Positions 50,305 through 62,196 are shown, counted from the first letter of the stretch. The stretch: DNA of 64,000 nucleotides from Cheilinus undulatus (GCF_018320785.1 NC_054879.1:43700698-43764697), one strand, 5' to 3'. The notes: generated by a model from the sequence alone, not told the origin. A program made the numbers and translations.

Positions 50305-50561
50305 AAGAGGAAATTAACAAGTAACAGAAAAAGAGCAGCCAAAGTCCATTCAGAACAGAAGCTTTGAAGGCGGTGTTCAGATCTATACCACGTGACTAAA
50401 GACATAAAGGCTATAATCAATATGGCAGGAGAAAAAAACAAGTTTAACAATCTAGAGGATGAGGCTTATTTAATGATTTAGGCATGAGATGAGGTGGTCA
50501 GTTTAAGCACTCATTTTTGTTGGAGTGATACTCATCATGTTTGACCCAAACTCTAAGGAAC

Positions 50562-50785
50562 CTACAGTACAGATACTTTTGGTTTGTGATTAGTGCTGTG
50601 GAAAAACTTGTCAGTGAACCAGGTTGGCATGTAGGACAGAGGCAGCCAGACGAACTTTGCATCCCATCCCACGGTGTAACGAGCCCGAGGATGAACGGCA
50701 GAGACTGCGTGCTCCATACAGTTGACCACCTTCATCAAGTTCCCGTCTGCCAGCTGTTTAAGTCTCCCTTCACACAAAACAAGAG
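50562..50785 (-). CDS. copy B dehydrogenase exon 4 (C terminus)
   Basis: Acceptor CTCTCTTAG (50787-50786), then [34 protein letters not shown] and [19 protein letters not shown], with a TAG stop. Six nucleotides shorter than the matching exon of copy A. Confidence -1.
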
Positions 50786-53700
50786 CTAAGAGAGAAACAC
50801 ACTTTAGTCTGAAAGAATGTACAATTCTGATGAGCTTTAAAAAAGGCATACAAAAGAGCAATGTTTGTTGTTGCTTAATATGAAGCATGGATGATGGGAC
50901 AATACAAAACAACCTGGAACAAAACAAAATTATCTGAAAGTTTAAGATACGAACAATATGCTAAAGATGACAAAACTATTAGCCCCCAAGTGCTGTTACA
51001 CTGGGCAAGGAATTTCTAACACAGCTTTTCCAAACATCCTAGTTATATTTTGGATTCATACATCATTTTACTTTGCACACAGAAACAAAATTATTTCGTA
51101 AAGAACAAAAAACTACCAGGGTCTAAACTATTAGCCTCCCCCAATGCTTATAGTCATTTGTGTCTCCTTTTTGCTTGACAACACCCTGCAGTCATTTGTT
51201 GTAGTCTGACTCGTCTCCTTAGGAATCCCAGCCCATTCTTCTTTGGCAAATCTCTCCAGATTTGATTTTTTTCTAGCATGGACCTTGGTCTTCAGTTCAC
51301 CCCCACAGATTTTCAATAGGATTTAAGTCAGCGCTTTGTACAGGCCACTCAATAATGCTCACTTTGGTCTTCTGGAGGTAGCTCTTCACCAGGTGGGACG
51401 TATGTTTTGGGTTGTTGTAATGTTGGAAGACAAAGCAACAACCCAGGCCCAGTTTTGCTGCTGACTGCTTGAGGTTTTCTTTCAAAAAATTCACATATCC
51501 TTCTTTCCCCAAGATTCCTTCCACCTTTAATGGATTCCCCACAGCATAATCCTCCCACCACCATGTTTCACTGTGGGGACGGTGTTCTTTGGGTGATATG
51601 CCTCTCCTTTTTTCTCCAAACATCAGCAATGTCTCTACAGCCAAAGAGCTCTAGTTTGGTCTCATCTGACCAAAGGACATGCTTCCAGTATGCAGAATCT
51701 TTCTCCAGGTTGTCCTTAGCAGACTTCAATCTGGCTTGAAGGTGTCTTTTCTGCAGACTTTTTCTTGATCCATTCCTGTTCAGGGCTCTGGTGATTGTTC
51801 TTTTTTGAGTCTACAGTTCCTGACTTGGCCAACTCATTCTGTAGTGTCTTGGCAGTTGTTCTGGGGTCTTTAGACATATCTCGCTCTAGTTTTCTTTCCA
51901 GAGTCTTTGAAATCTTCCTCTTCCTTCCTCTGCCAGGCTTGTTCTTCTCTTTGCATTTCTTGATGATACTTCTCACTCCAGTTCTTGACACTTGGAAATG
52001 CTGTTATAACTTTGTAGATCTTTCTCCTGTTTTGTGAGCATCCAATCCATTTAAATTAACATTTAAATGTAGCAAAGAGCTGCCCAGTAAAAACAGAAAT
52101 AGCACACAAACACAGCAAACATAAAAACATTAGGAGGAAAGAAATAAAAGCAGATGAGAACACCATAAAAACCTATAATATTAAATGCAAACACAATAAA
52201 AACATCAAACAAATAAAAGCCATAAAAACACAGGGTCTAGAAAAGTAAAAGACATAAAGGGGCAGAGATCACACAACTGAATCAAAAGCCAGAGAATAAA
52301 AATTAGTTTTAAGATGCGATTTAAAAGTCAGTACGGTAGCGGACGTTTTGATTTCAAGTGGCAATTTGTTCCACTGCGGTAGAGGCTCCATCACCTTCTG
52401 GTTTTTAATCTGTTTTTTGGGCATCAACAATGTGACAGCTCAAACCCTTACTGAAGTTTTAACCCAGTTTTACAAGCTTCGAGCATTACAAAGTTAAAGC
52501 ACATCATTGCACAGCAGTGGTTTGTGCTATGGCTCAAATAAAAGGTCCGTTCTGAATGCAGGGTAATAATTAAAACCCCTGTAGTTTTGGGTTTTTTTTG
52601 TGAAATAATTCTGTTTCTATGTGCAAAGTTACATAAAATAAGCATCCAAAATAAAACAAGAGTGTTAAGAAAAGCTGCGTTAAAAACTTCTCGCTCTGTT
52701 TAACATCATTTGGGAAATACTTTGAAAAAATGTAGATTTTCATAGGTAGGGGCTGATGATTTTGTCCTCATCTGAATCTAAAAAGAATCTAAAAAAGACT
52801 CATCATGTCACTGACAGAGCTTATGTACAATTTCATGACAGGCAAAACTCCTATGGACCAAGTTGAGATCCATAAATGTCACTTGTATGATAAGTGCATG
52901 CACTAGTAAAAGAAAGAAAGTATAAGATTACTTATCAAAAATGTGCAATAACTCACAATCCTCAAAGAAAGTACTTCCATAGTCATCCCTCACATCCTGA
53001 GGTAACCTCTCCCAAAGTTTAGTAAAGCCGTTCTGCAGAATTGTCACATCCGTCAAACCCGTTTTGAAGAAGCCAGGCTCAAGGCAGGACACTTTGACTC
53101 CAAAATGAGCCATATTTAAACTAAAACATAACAGAGTGCTGTTGTCAGTCATTAAGACATTCATAAGACTCACAAATTAACAAAGCAGTATCTAATCTCA
53201 CCGCAGACTGTCAGTGAAGGCCTCCACTCCAAACTTCGACACGCAGTACGGCCCGCCAAACGCGCTGATTCTCCCAAACACGCTGGCCATGTTCACCACT
53301 CTGCCTCTGGTCTTCTTGATGAGAGGAAGGACGCTCAGTGTTACATCGATTACACCGATAAGGTTGACGTCTATCATGAACTTGAAATCATCTATGGTGA
53401 GCCAGTCATTGGGGCCAGATGGGAGACCGACTCCAGCGTTGTTCACTACAGCCCACAGGTCTGCAGAAAGACAAACAAAACAAGATAGACAACATGCTTG
53501 TCTTCAATTAATACTTCTGACACCGCAAGAATTACAGGAACTTGCTCCTACCTGTTAAGAGTTAAGTAATGAGGAATGAAGACTCTGCAAGTTAGCTTGA
53601 TAAGATGCACTCTATAAACAAAGAGAGACAGCTGACTCCACCCTGGTTTAACCTGAGATCTTTCCAGCAAGATCAACTGTAAACAAGTAATAAATAAGTA

Positions 53701-56700
53701 AGACTTTTCCATGGAGAGCACCAAATTAGCAAAACTGGAGATCCTCACAGGAGCTTTAAATGACATAATGAGTGTTAAACCAGCTAAAAGTTGGAGCCAC
53801 TGACTTTTTTGGATCACTACTAAGAGGGCGCCTTCTCCTGCATTTTCTATTGCTGTGAAGGAAGTGGCAAATCTTTTTAGGGAAACTAAAGCCTGGACCT
53901 GACAACATTGGTAGCAGAGTACTAAAAACTTGTGCAGATCATCTAAGCAGCACCTTCCAATAGATCTGTTTACAATCTCCTACGCTGCCTAAGCTTTGCA
54001 AACATTTGTTTGTTATCCAAGCAGCTCCTCCAAAGCACTAAATCACCTTTGACTGCTTTGACTTCTCTAGTGATGGCAACATTTAATAGTGCTTTCAGAC
54101 AGACACGGTTCTGGTTCTGGCTCTGTTCTGGAGTCTCATAACCTTGGTGCTTTCTGGCGAACCAGCCAGCGTTCACACCAGTTTAAGCAGAACCAAAGTG
54201 GGAGGACATGCTGGACATGTATCACCACATCCAGCTCCACTTATGTCCAAGTCTTTCTTGCTGTTCCGCTATTCCTTCTTCAGTTTCTTGAGTTAGTTTA
54301 TTATTTAGTCTGGTGTTCAGGTGAGCCCAGCCTTCTGCATATAACTTGCCCTTCCTTGTACTACTCTCCTGCTTCACCTGGAATTCTGTCCCAGATTACA
54401 ACCAAACATTTTGTCTCCCCAGCAGACATCTTTTTCTACATTTTCTGCTCGTCTTCACAACCTAGAATGTGACATGCCCACTGATGAGGTCACGGTTCCC
54501 AAGAAAGAACCAACTATTTTTGGTTCCAGCTGAGAACCAACTTTTCAGATTCAGAAGCAATTTTTTTTTTTTTTTGTTTTCGGTTTGAAAGCGCCAGCTG
54601 GTTCAAAGTTAGGTTCAGGAACTGGCTAGTCTGAAAGGACAATGAAAGGATTGTTAAGAATGAGGTTTTAACGCAGGTCAACAACATCTTGACCTTTTAC
54701 AGTTTGCATATACGCCTGGAGGATGCAGTCATCACATTTTTGTACAAGAATCACATGCCAGACTCTTACCTTCTGACTTCTACTCAGCAGTCAACATCAT
54801 CCAACCTTTCCTGTCAAGTGAAAGGTTCATCTATCAATCTAAACTTTATCCCAATCTGACTGGTTGGATTATTGAATTTTTTACCAAAAGGTCAGTGTGT
54901 GAGTGAATGGTGTTCTTTTTCATCTTCTTCTATCAGCTCTCCTCAGGGTTGATGCATGGTTGCATGATTACTGGTTTTAGAAAGTCTCCTTCTAGTCCAC
55001 TAACAGCTGTTATCAAAGCAGCTGGTTTTCAGATAGTGGAGAGAGCAACAAATACAGTACCTGTAAAAATGTGTTCTCCCCTTGGATGTTTTATCCTTTT
55101 ATTGATTTGTTGCTAACAGATTTCTACAAATTACTGTCAATTATGAATATGTAATGTCAAATAAGTGACAGCATAAATATCACCCACTTTAAAGGGAGTG
55201 ACCTAATTCAACAGAGGTCCAGCCAGTTGGTGCTAATGGTCTTGCAATTAGTGAAATGGGGATCACCTGAGTGCAGTGAATGCAGTACAAAGACAACTGC
55301 GTGTGGAAGGTCCAGTCGCTGGTTAATAAGTAATCCTGGCTACCATTGCACCATGAAGACAAAAGAACACTTCAAGCAACTCAAAGAAAAATGTTATTGA
55401 AAAGTATAAGTCAAGGAAAGGATACAAAAAAAAAAATCCATCCATCATCAAAAACTGTAAGGAATGTGGCACATGTGTAAATCTGCCTAGATCAGGCCGT
55501 CAAAGCTTTATGGGAAAGTGGCAAAGCGAAAGACACTGTTAAACTTATTAAATCTCAACTAGATTTTACCAAAAGGCATGTGGCAGACTCCATGGAAGAA
55601 AGCTCTTTGGTCTGATGAGACCACATGGTGCTTTTTGGCCATCAGACAAGACACCAAACACTGCAAATCACCACAAACACAGCATTCCCACTTTGGAGCA
55701 CGGTAGTGGCAGCATCATGCTGTGGGGATGCATCTCAGCAGCCGGCTCCAGAAGGCTTGTAAAGGTAGGGGGTGAAATTAATGTTCCTAAATAGAGGAAA
55801 ATCCTGGAGGACAATCTTATTCAGTCTGAAGGGAAGTAAGCCTTGGGAAAAGATTTAGTTTCCTTCAAGACAATAAGCCAAAGCATGCAGTGAAAGCAAC
55901 ACAGAAATGGTTTAAAAGACAACAAGGTGAATGTTCTGGAGCGACTGAGTCAAGGCTCAGACCTCAATCCAATAGAGAGTTTGTGGCTGGGCTTGAAAAG
56001 GGCTGTCCAAGTTGTGTTTTGAACTCTATCCTGATGCTACCTTCAAAAAGGTTCAGCAAAGATCATTCTTCAGGATAAAAGAAAGGCGGCAGGCTAGATG
56101 AATGGCCAGTTATAACAGACAGGCCCTGAGGAGGGTTAATGTGAAACTGAATTGTCCAAATCAGAGAGAGTTTGAGCTTTTGCCCTCAGGTTGTCAATTT
56201 ATTATGCCTGTGTAGAAGACTACAGACTCTGGCCTTATTCATCTCCAGTTTATTTACTTAATAGCAATCAGCCCTTATGATCTTATTGCACTATTAATGC
56301 TTATGTGCACATCTAGGTTTGGAATAGACAGATGTAAGAGTGTTATCAATTTGCTCATAAACAGAAATTTAAAAAGCGTTCATCCGTGGAGAGGATGGAC
56401 CCAGCTTTAAGCATAATGATGTGAAGGTGTCTAACATGTCTTGACTGCTGCTGATGTTACATACAGTGCTTACCAAATTTATTAGACCACCCTAACCCTA
56501 ACCAAAGTTAGGTTTATGCCACAGTTGCCCTTAATCAACAGCATTGGTAATTACCAAAATCATTTTTGATGTTTCTGCAATGGTTAATACACCAATATGT
56601 AGAAGCTCTTTAACCCAAATGATATTTTTAATGCTAAAATATAATTATTATTGTTACCCATGAATTTTCAAATTGACTGATTTACAAAAAAACTGAAAAA

Positions 56701-57377
56701 ATAGTAAAGCACATTATTATTTCTTGATTAATATGTCAAATTATAGTTATTTATTTACATTCCTGAACAGAAAAATTAGTTTTAGTGGTTGAATGTTATG
56801 CTTCTCAGAGAAGCCCAGTGAGCCGGCTCAAATTTGGGTGAATTCAGTGTGAAATTCCTCATTCCTGTTCAAAATAGTAAAACGTGGAGAGCTCACTGAA
56901 AATGAAAGAGTCCGCATTAAAGCACTTCATGATGCTGAATGGTCTCTGAGACAAATATGACAGGTGGTCTCATAAATTTGTTAAGCACCGTACAGTATCC
57001 CCAAAAAGACCACAACAATGTTAACAATGAAAGTTGACCCCATAAAACACTCAAACCCACTCACACTTCTGCCCAACCAGATCCTTGATGAAAGCGGCTG
57101 CTTTGGCGACACTTTCAGAGTCAGTGACGTTGAGGTGAAGGGTCGTCAGTCTGTCAGAGGCGCTCTTCTTCAGCTCGTCTTCACCTTTCTCGGTATAGCA
57201 GCCTGCAATCACGGAGAAGCCCAGCTTGTCCAAGTGCTTCGCTAACAGATTACCAAAGCCAGTATCACAGCCAGTGATGTAGACGTATTTATCTCTTTTG
57301 TTGGTCACTCGTTCCCTCTCCTTGTACCAACGATAGACAAGCCAGAGAAGCACCAGGCCCGGGATAAGCAGGAACAT
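50562..57377 (-). CDS. SDR9C short-chain dehydrogenase, DHRS9/RDH-like (copy B), 4 coding exons
   Basis: Tandem duplicate of copy A. Exons from 5' to 3' on the - strand: 57377-57065, 53460-53202, 53120-52957, 50785-50562; total 960 nt, 319 residues, the length of human DHRS9. It begins with a true ATG and a hydrophobic anchor (residues 2-15) followed by basic residues (RWYKERER). Motifs: TGCDTGFG at 35-42, VVNNAG at 109-114, catalytic Ser164, Tyr176, Lys180 (PYCVSK), [10 protein letters not shown], and C-terminal [18 protein letters not shown]. Expected activity is NAD-dependent oxidation of retinol or steroid alcohols at the ER; the substrate cannot be read from sequence. An acceptor-like CTGTAG four bases before the ATG suggests an upstream non-coding exon. 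Introns hold two Tc1 relics and LINE fragments. Confidence -1.
51297..51991 (-). pseudogene. Tc1 transposase, broken
   Basis: N-terminal part 51991-51716 reads [31 protein letters not shown] and [13 protein letters not shown] (DNA-binding region). The C-terminal part 51644-51297 reads [16 protein letters not shown] and [12 protein letters not shown], covering the end of the DDE domain. The parts are in different frames and the catalytic Asp of the QQDND block is replaced by Asn-type sequence, so it is dead. Confidence -1.
52045..52428 (-). mobile_element. LINE 3' fragment inserted in the Tc1
   Basis: On the - strand reads [14 protein letters not shown] and [16 protein letters not shown], the C-terminal end of a fish LINE reverse transcriptase protein. 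GCATC is present on both sides, a likely target duplication; the sister Tc1 at 26920 lacks this segment. Confidence -1.
52957..53120 (-). CDS. copy B dehydrogenase exon 3
   Basis: 164 nt, [19 protein letters not shown] to YGSTFFED, between a TTTTAG acceptor and a GTGAGT donor. Confidence -1.
53202..53460 (-). CDS. copy B dehydrogenase exon 2: NNAG and catalytic YxxxK
   Basis: 259 nt, [15 protein letters not shown] to VEAFTDSLR, with Tyr and Lys of the active site in PYCVSKFG. Preceded by a good acceptor (TTTGTCTTTCTGCAG). Confidence -1.
54089..54640. mobile_element. MITE with 25-bp inverted ends inside the LINE
   Basis: Starts GTGCTTTCAGACAGACACGG and, on the other strand, starts GTCCTTTCAGACTAGCCAG. 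The LINE frame is recognisable on both sides. Superfamily not determined. Confidence -1.
55047..56040 (+). mobile_element. Tc1-like relic inside the LINE, right end lost
   Basis: Left end ACAGTACCTGTAAAAATGTG, then sequence matching the relic at 43639 (CCTGGCTACCATTGCACCATG; AATCTGCCTAGATCAGGCC). Transposase traces around 55600-55980 (GGATGCATCTCAGCAGCC; CTCAATCCAATAGAGAGTTT) hold many stops. Confidence -1.
56464..56992. mobile_element. MITE with Tc1-like ends
   Basis: 529 bp, left CAGTGCTTACCAAATTTATT, right AATTTGTTAAGCACCG, inverted matches of about 20 bp. No frame. Half of another copy lies at 31810-31970. Confidence -1.
57065..57377 (-). CDS. copy B dehydrogenase exon 1: anchor and cofactor site
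   Basis: ATG at 57375-57377. Encodes [17 protein letters not shown], the cofactor loop TGCDTGFGN and [13 protein letters not shown]. Two overlapping GT donors exist; GTGAGT (exon end 57065, phase 1) is the one that keeps frame with the next exon. Confidence -1.
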
Positions 57378-57890
57378 TTTTCTACAGCAAAGAAAATCAT
57401 TATTAAACTATCTGCACAAGCTTTTATATTTTGGGGAAACATAAATCATATTAATACAGTTATTATGTGCCCTTTCTTTTTATGCTGTCAGAGACATAAT
57501 AGTACAGTTCACCTTAATTCTATACAAAACTGGAGCTTACTGATGAAGGCCAAATATTTCACTGCTCTCTTTTCTTTACTGAGCAAACACAAAGCCTACA
57601 AATTCCCTCCAGGCAAGACTCTCCAGCAAGATATAACATGAGAACACATTTTTCTGTGAGATGCAATGCAAATTATAAATGACTCCCTGCCCCATCCTTT
57701 CCACAGCCAATATACAATGAAGTTCTTGCAATGTTAGCATCTTAATCCTGAAATGTGCTAAATCAACTTTAAATGTTATTTATTCTTTTTTGCACCATAA
57801 AGATGCACATTATTTAAACACTCTTTGTCATTAATACACGACTAAAAAAAGTGAAAGGAAGCAGACAGACAGGAAGCAACATTTCATATA

Positions 57891-59382
57891 CAGTGCAGTG
57901 AAAAAGTATTTGCCCCCTTTCTGATTCCTGATTTGTTTTGCATATTTATCACACTTAAATGTTTTGGATCTGTTATCTCACAGAGACAACCCAAGAAAAT
58001 ACAACGTGCAGTTTCTAAATGATGATTTTATTTATTAAGAGGAAAAAAATCCAAACCTATCTGGCCCTGTGTGGAAAAAGTAATTGCCCCCTGAACCTAA
58101 TAACTGGTCGTACCACCCTTGGCAGCAATAACTGAAATGAAGTGTTTGTGATAACTGGTGATGAGTCTTTCTCATCGCTGTGAAGGAATTTTGGCCCACT
58201 CTTCTTCACAGAATTGTTTTAACTCAGCCATATTGGAGGGTTTTCCAGCATGAACTGCCTGTTTACAGTCACACCACAGCATCTCAATTGGATTTAAGTC
58301 CGGACTTCGACTTGGCCACTCCAAAACCTTCATTGTGTTTATTGTTAGCCATTCAGAGGTGGACTTACTGGTATGTTTCTGGTTGTTGTCCTGCTGCATA
58401 ACCCAAGAGCACTTGAGCTTGAGGGCATGAACTGATGGCCGGACGTTGGCCTTCAGGATTTTCTGGTAGACAGCAGAATTCATTGTTCCATCAATCACAG
58501 CAAGTGGTCCAGGTCCTGAAGCAGCAAAGCAGCCCCAGACCATCCCACTGCCACCACCATGTTTGACTGCTGGCATGATGTTCTTTTTATCACATGCTGT
58601 GTTATTTTTACTCCAGGTGTAACGAGCCACACACCTTCCAGAAAGTTCCACTTTTGTCCTGTCAGTCCACAGAATATTTCTCCAAAAGTCTTGGGGATCA
58701 TCAGGATGTTTCTTGGCAAATGTGAGACAAGCCTTTGTGTTCTTTTTTGTCAGCAGTGGTTTTGGCCTTGGAACTCTCCCATGAAGCCATTTTTGCCCAG
58801 TGTCTTTCTGATAGTTGAGTCATGAACTCTGACCTTAACTGAGGCCAGTGAGGCCTGCAGGTCTTTGGATGTGGTTCTGGGTTCTTTTGTGACCTCCTGG
58901 ATGAGTCGTCGTTGCGCTCTTGGAGTCATTTTGGTTGGCCGACCACTCCTGGGAAGGTCCACCACTGTTCCCAGTTCTCTCTATTTGTGGATAATGGCTC
59001 TGACTGTGGTTCACTGGAGTCCCAAAGCCTTGGAAATGGCTTTGTAACCTTTTCCAGACTGTTAGATTTCAATCACTTTGTTTCTGATTTGTTCTTGAAT
59101 TTCTCTGGATGGTGGCATGATGCGTTTCTTTCTGAGATCTTGTAGCCTACTTCACTTTGTCTGACAGCTTCTATGTAAGTGATTTCTTCATTCAACAAAT
59201 CTGGCAGTAATCAGGCCTGGGTGTGGCCAGTGAACTTGAACTCAGCTTTCCAAGAACTGTGGATAATCACAGTTACGTCATGATTTAACAAGAGGGGGCA
59301 ATAACTTTTTCACATTTTTTCCGCCCTTAAAAAATTAAATAATCAAGAATCAGAGAGGGGGCAAACACTATTTCACTGCACT
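57891..59382 (-). mobile_element. near full-length Tc1-like transposon
   Basis: 1,492 bp. Ends CAGTGCAGTGAAAAAGTATT and, reverse, AAGTGCAGTGAAATAGTGTT, both continuing TTGCCCCC, with TA on both flanks. The most complete transposon in the window; carries a whole but inactivated transposase gene on the - strand. Confidence -1.
58172..59145 (-). pseudogene. Tc1 transposase, nearly whole but inactive
   Basis: From 59120 downwards the - strand reads PPSREIQEQIRNKVIEI then stop, KGYKAISKALGLQ then stop, and further on the GRPTK linker. The C-terminal 159 codons (58651-58172) carry GGGSGMVWGCF, VMQQDNNQKHTS and SPDLNPIEMLW, with the second Asp and the Glu of the DDE triad; the first Asp (WTDRTKVE) is just upstream. 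At least three in-frame stops and a frame change mean it cannot make active enzyme. Confidence -1.
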
Positions 59383-59385
59383 TAT

Positions 59386-59450
<65 letters not shown>
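59383..59450. repeat. (TA)n microsatellite
   Basis: About 50 nt of pure TA directly beside the Tc1 right end, with CATA units at its start. Tc1 elements insert at TA, so it may be target or later growth. Confidence -1.
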
Positions 59451-59454
<4 letters not shown>

Positions 59455-60440
59455 CATATGTAAGGTCAGAATTTTACTTAAAAACCAGATCAACTGAGAC
59501 TTGATGAAGATATCTCCAAGCTTTTGATCTTTAATATACTGTATCTTTATATTGTCATAATAGGACAGAGAAGTCACTATAATTTGTGTCCAAATGACTG
59601 CCAAAGAATATATTCAAACTTTATAAGTCTGCTCACAATTTTTTGAAACCAAAAATATTTAATTTGTTTGTAAACTACTTGAGATATCATTATAATACTA
59701 AAATATTTATGATTCACACCTTTCTGACCACTGATTGCTAATCTGATCATTTCAGTTTAACTAATGCAGCACATGTAGGTTCATAGAAGTCTTTTTCTTT
59801 CGTTAATATCAGACTGGTTTTAGTTTTCAGTGCATGTGTGTTTAATATAAAGAAGACCATCAGCTTTGGTGGTATCAAAGCATTGAAACTCTGCTGGTAA
59901 CTTAAATTTTTACTGCAAACTTAACGTAGTTGAATCATTATGGAAAAAACTTGATCTAAAACTAAAGCATTCTGAAAACGCTACCAATCCAAGGTCAAAC
60001 CCTGGAACGTTTTTGTCATGAATCATGAAGCCTGAAATATTGCAAGCATGTTGTTACTGGGCTGAGGATGGGCTGAGCTACCTGTGGTAATGTGATAATC
60101 AAATATTTGACTTCAATAAACAGGATCATTACGATAAACCTTGTCAGTGTTAGAAACCGAGAAGCGGAAGCATGTAACCAGGACAGTAAGAGCTCGACTG
60201 CATCAAATATTTTTTAAAAAATCACTACACAAAGAGTTTAATGATGTTCTGATGACAGTTTGCTCTCATACTGCATAATTCACATCAATGTTTTCATTAT
60301 CAGCCTGGTATTCACACTGAATTACTAACTACATTCATGCTTTCTAGTTTTAAAAGCTAAACAAACATCAAGAATGGACTCAGAGAGGTTGTGAACCAGG
60401 TTAGACTTGTTGAACATCACTTCGGAGAGCGCAGAAAAAC
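59451..60440. other. AT-rich intronic or intergenic DNA, nothing recognised
   Basis: No frame, no named repeat. It lies between the Tc1 and the candidate 5' exon of copy B. Confidence -1.
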
Positions 60441-60452
60441 AAGAAAACTTAC

Positions 60453-60620
60453 GTATACGTTTTTATTTTAGCTGCAAAATCCCGTGTCACCGTGCGGAGC
60501 CGGAGGATGAGCACCTCACGAAGGACTACTGCAGAGTTCTCCCGAAATTTGACGGGTTCCTTTTTGTTTCAAGTATTTATCAAACTCCGACTTCCGGGGA
60601 AAGTCAAGTGCCGGGCCTCC
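60453..60620 (-). promoter_or_regulatory. candidate 5' exon and promoter of copy B dehydrogenase
   Basis: A locally CpG-rich block in AT-rich surroundings. On the - strand it ends in GTATAC followed by the strong donor GTAAGT (60452 downwards), and it contains CCGGAAGT (60597-60590), a consensus ETS site typical of TATA-less promoters. An acceptor sits just before the copy B ATG, so a non-coding first exon here is plausible. It would make the Tc1 at 57.9-59.4 kb intronic. Inference from motifs only. Confidence -1.
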
Positions 60621-60701
60621 TCCTCTTTCAGCCTCTTCTCCCAAAAAACTGGTAGTCTGACATGCGCCCCCTGCTGGACGGCACAAACACTGTCACCTCG
60701 A

Positions 60702-60704
<3 letters not shown>

Positions 60705-60761
<57 letters not shown>

Positions 60762-60762
60762 G
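60705..60762. repeat. (TC)n(TA)n microsatellite
   Basis: About 34 nt of TC units running into about 20 nt of TA units, just upstream of the candidate copy B promoter. Confidence -1.
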
Positions 60763-60829
60763 TATACAAAAATCAGCATTTTTAATTAGTATGACTTGCA
60801 GTTAAACTTGAGATATACACTACTTAGAC

Positions 60830-61479
60830 CAGTGATACCCAACGCGTGGCTCTTGAGCCACATGTGGCTCTTTTGTGTCTTAATTTGAAATATTATTCCC
60901 CCAGAAAACCTTAAAAAGTGATATGTTGTCTTCAGAAATGATCCATTGTGAGTCTCTTCAGTCAATGTTTCCCCACACTTACACAGTTTATACAGGTTTT
61001 ATTTGCATTTTAGCCTCTTTTTCTCCTTATTTAACACTTTTAAGCCAGTTTTACTGCTTTTAACCCATTTTTGCCACTTCCTGCATTTTGCTGTTTGCAA
61101 TTTTTTTGCCCCTTTTTGGCCCTTTGTGCCACTTTTTTGCCCACTCACTCTGCCTTTTGCTATTAAATACTACCTTTGTGACATTTTACCACTCTTTTCT
61201 GCACATTTCTCACACATTTTTATTGATTTTTGCCCATTTTTAGTCACTTTTCACTCATTTTCCCCCACGTTTTTGCTACTTTTTGGCCATAATTGCCACC
61301 GATAAGTCATTCTTCCCCACATTTTTGGTCAGTTCTCACCCACTTTTGCCACTTCAACTTTCTCCCCATTTTTGACATTTTATACCTATTTTCACTGCTT
61401 AGATTGTGGTTCTTGCTATTTTTTTTTTTTTTTTTAACAACAATTTGGTTCTTTAGTTGAGCAGGGTTGAGTAACACTG
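60830..61479. mobile_element. hAT-type element with internal TTTTTGCCAC minisatellite, best copy
   Basis: 650 bp flanked by ACTTAGAC (60822-60829) and ATTTAGAC (61480-61487), an 8-bp duplication with one change. Ends CAGTGATACCCAAC and, reverse, CAGTGTTACTCAACC. The interior is a degenerate array of short TTTTTGCC-containing units. Copies at 6633 and 11255 lack one end. Confidence -1.
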
Positions 61480-62122
61480 ATTTAGACTAAACAGAGTGAA
61501 GGAGAGATAGAGAGGGCAGTTTATTATAAAGAAAGAAATTCAAAACAGACAGCAGTAGTTAGTGACTGAAAACTGCAATAGTAATAATCATAAAATAATA
61601 ATAATAATAATGTATTACATTGAAGTGATGGTAAAAGAAATACACAAAAACTCAAAATTTCAGCCACAAAAGTTAAATGATATTGTCTGTGACATAAGAC
61701 ATACATTTCAAATTTCAGTGATTAATTTGATCACAAATAAAGTGCTCATAAAATACCACCAAAATAGAGCTTTTAACAAAAAAGAAAAGAAAAATCCTGG
61801 GGAAGAAACCCCCAGCGACTTCTTTATATATTTGCACTATTTAGTTCTATAAAATCATCTTCACTGAATTCATTTCAAACAGTGCACTGTGCTCAATATT
61901 ACAAATATTCTTTTCAGAAAACAATGCTAATATTGATGAGTAATTTTATTAACTCTCTCTAAGGTGATGATGAAGTGCTAGGGATGGGGGGCACCAAATG
62001 AACATCTCACCAAGGGCATCAAAAGGCCAAAGCCATTTTCCAATTTTTTATTTATTTATTTATTTTAAACAGTCATAAAAATAGGAAAAAATATCAAAAA
62101 GTGGGTCTAATTTTGTTTTTCA

Positions 62123-62124
<2 letters not shown>
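61480..62124. other. AT-rich intergenic DNA, nothing recognised
   Basis: No coding signal. A short (AAT)n run lies at about 61595-61610. Confidence -1.

Positions 62125-62157
<33 letters not shown>
62125..62157. repeat. poly-T tract
   Basis: About 30 consecutive T, just before one arm of the inverted repeat described next. Confidence -1.
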
Positions 62158-62163
<6 letters not shown>

Positions 62164-62196
62164 GTTGTTTTAATGAAAACACTTGAGGGAAAGGGA

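Larger units (their letters stand above)
50967..52768 (-). mobile_element. Tc1-like transposon with IR/DR ends and a nested LINE piece
   Basis: Sister of the 26920 copy and better preserved. The left end has two direct copies of an AAACTATTAGCC motif (50974 and 51136), and the right end mirrors them (TGATGATTTTGTC at 52755 on). That is the inverted-repeat/direct-repeat layout of Tc1 elements. The interior holds a broken transposase and a LINE insert at 52045. It lies between exons 3 and 4 of copy B. Confidence -1.
53850..56340 (+). pseudogene. L2-like LINE remnant, split by two DNA elements
   Basis: The + strand reads [19 protein letters not shown] near 53890, LQFAYTPGG and [20 protein letters not shown] near 54700-54820, and GWIIEFFTK near 54865: reverse-transcriptase blocks of an L2-like LINE. 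The 3' part resumes about 56040-56340 (RRQARMNGQL). Stops and frameshifts throughout. It is interrupted by a MITE at 54089 and a Tc1 relic at 55047. Lies in copy B intron 1. Confidence -1.

Noticed and set aside
58172..59145. active Tc1 transposase
   Set aside because: Several in-frame stops and a frame change are visible, so it is a pseudogene.
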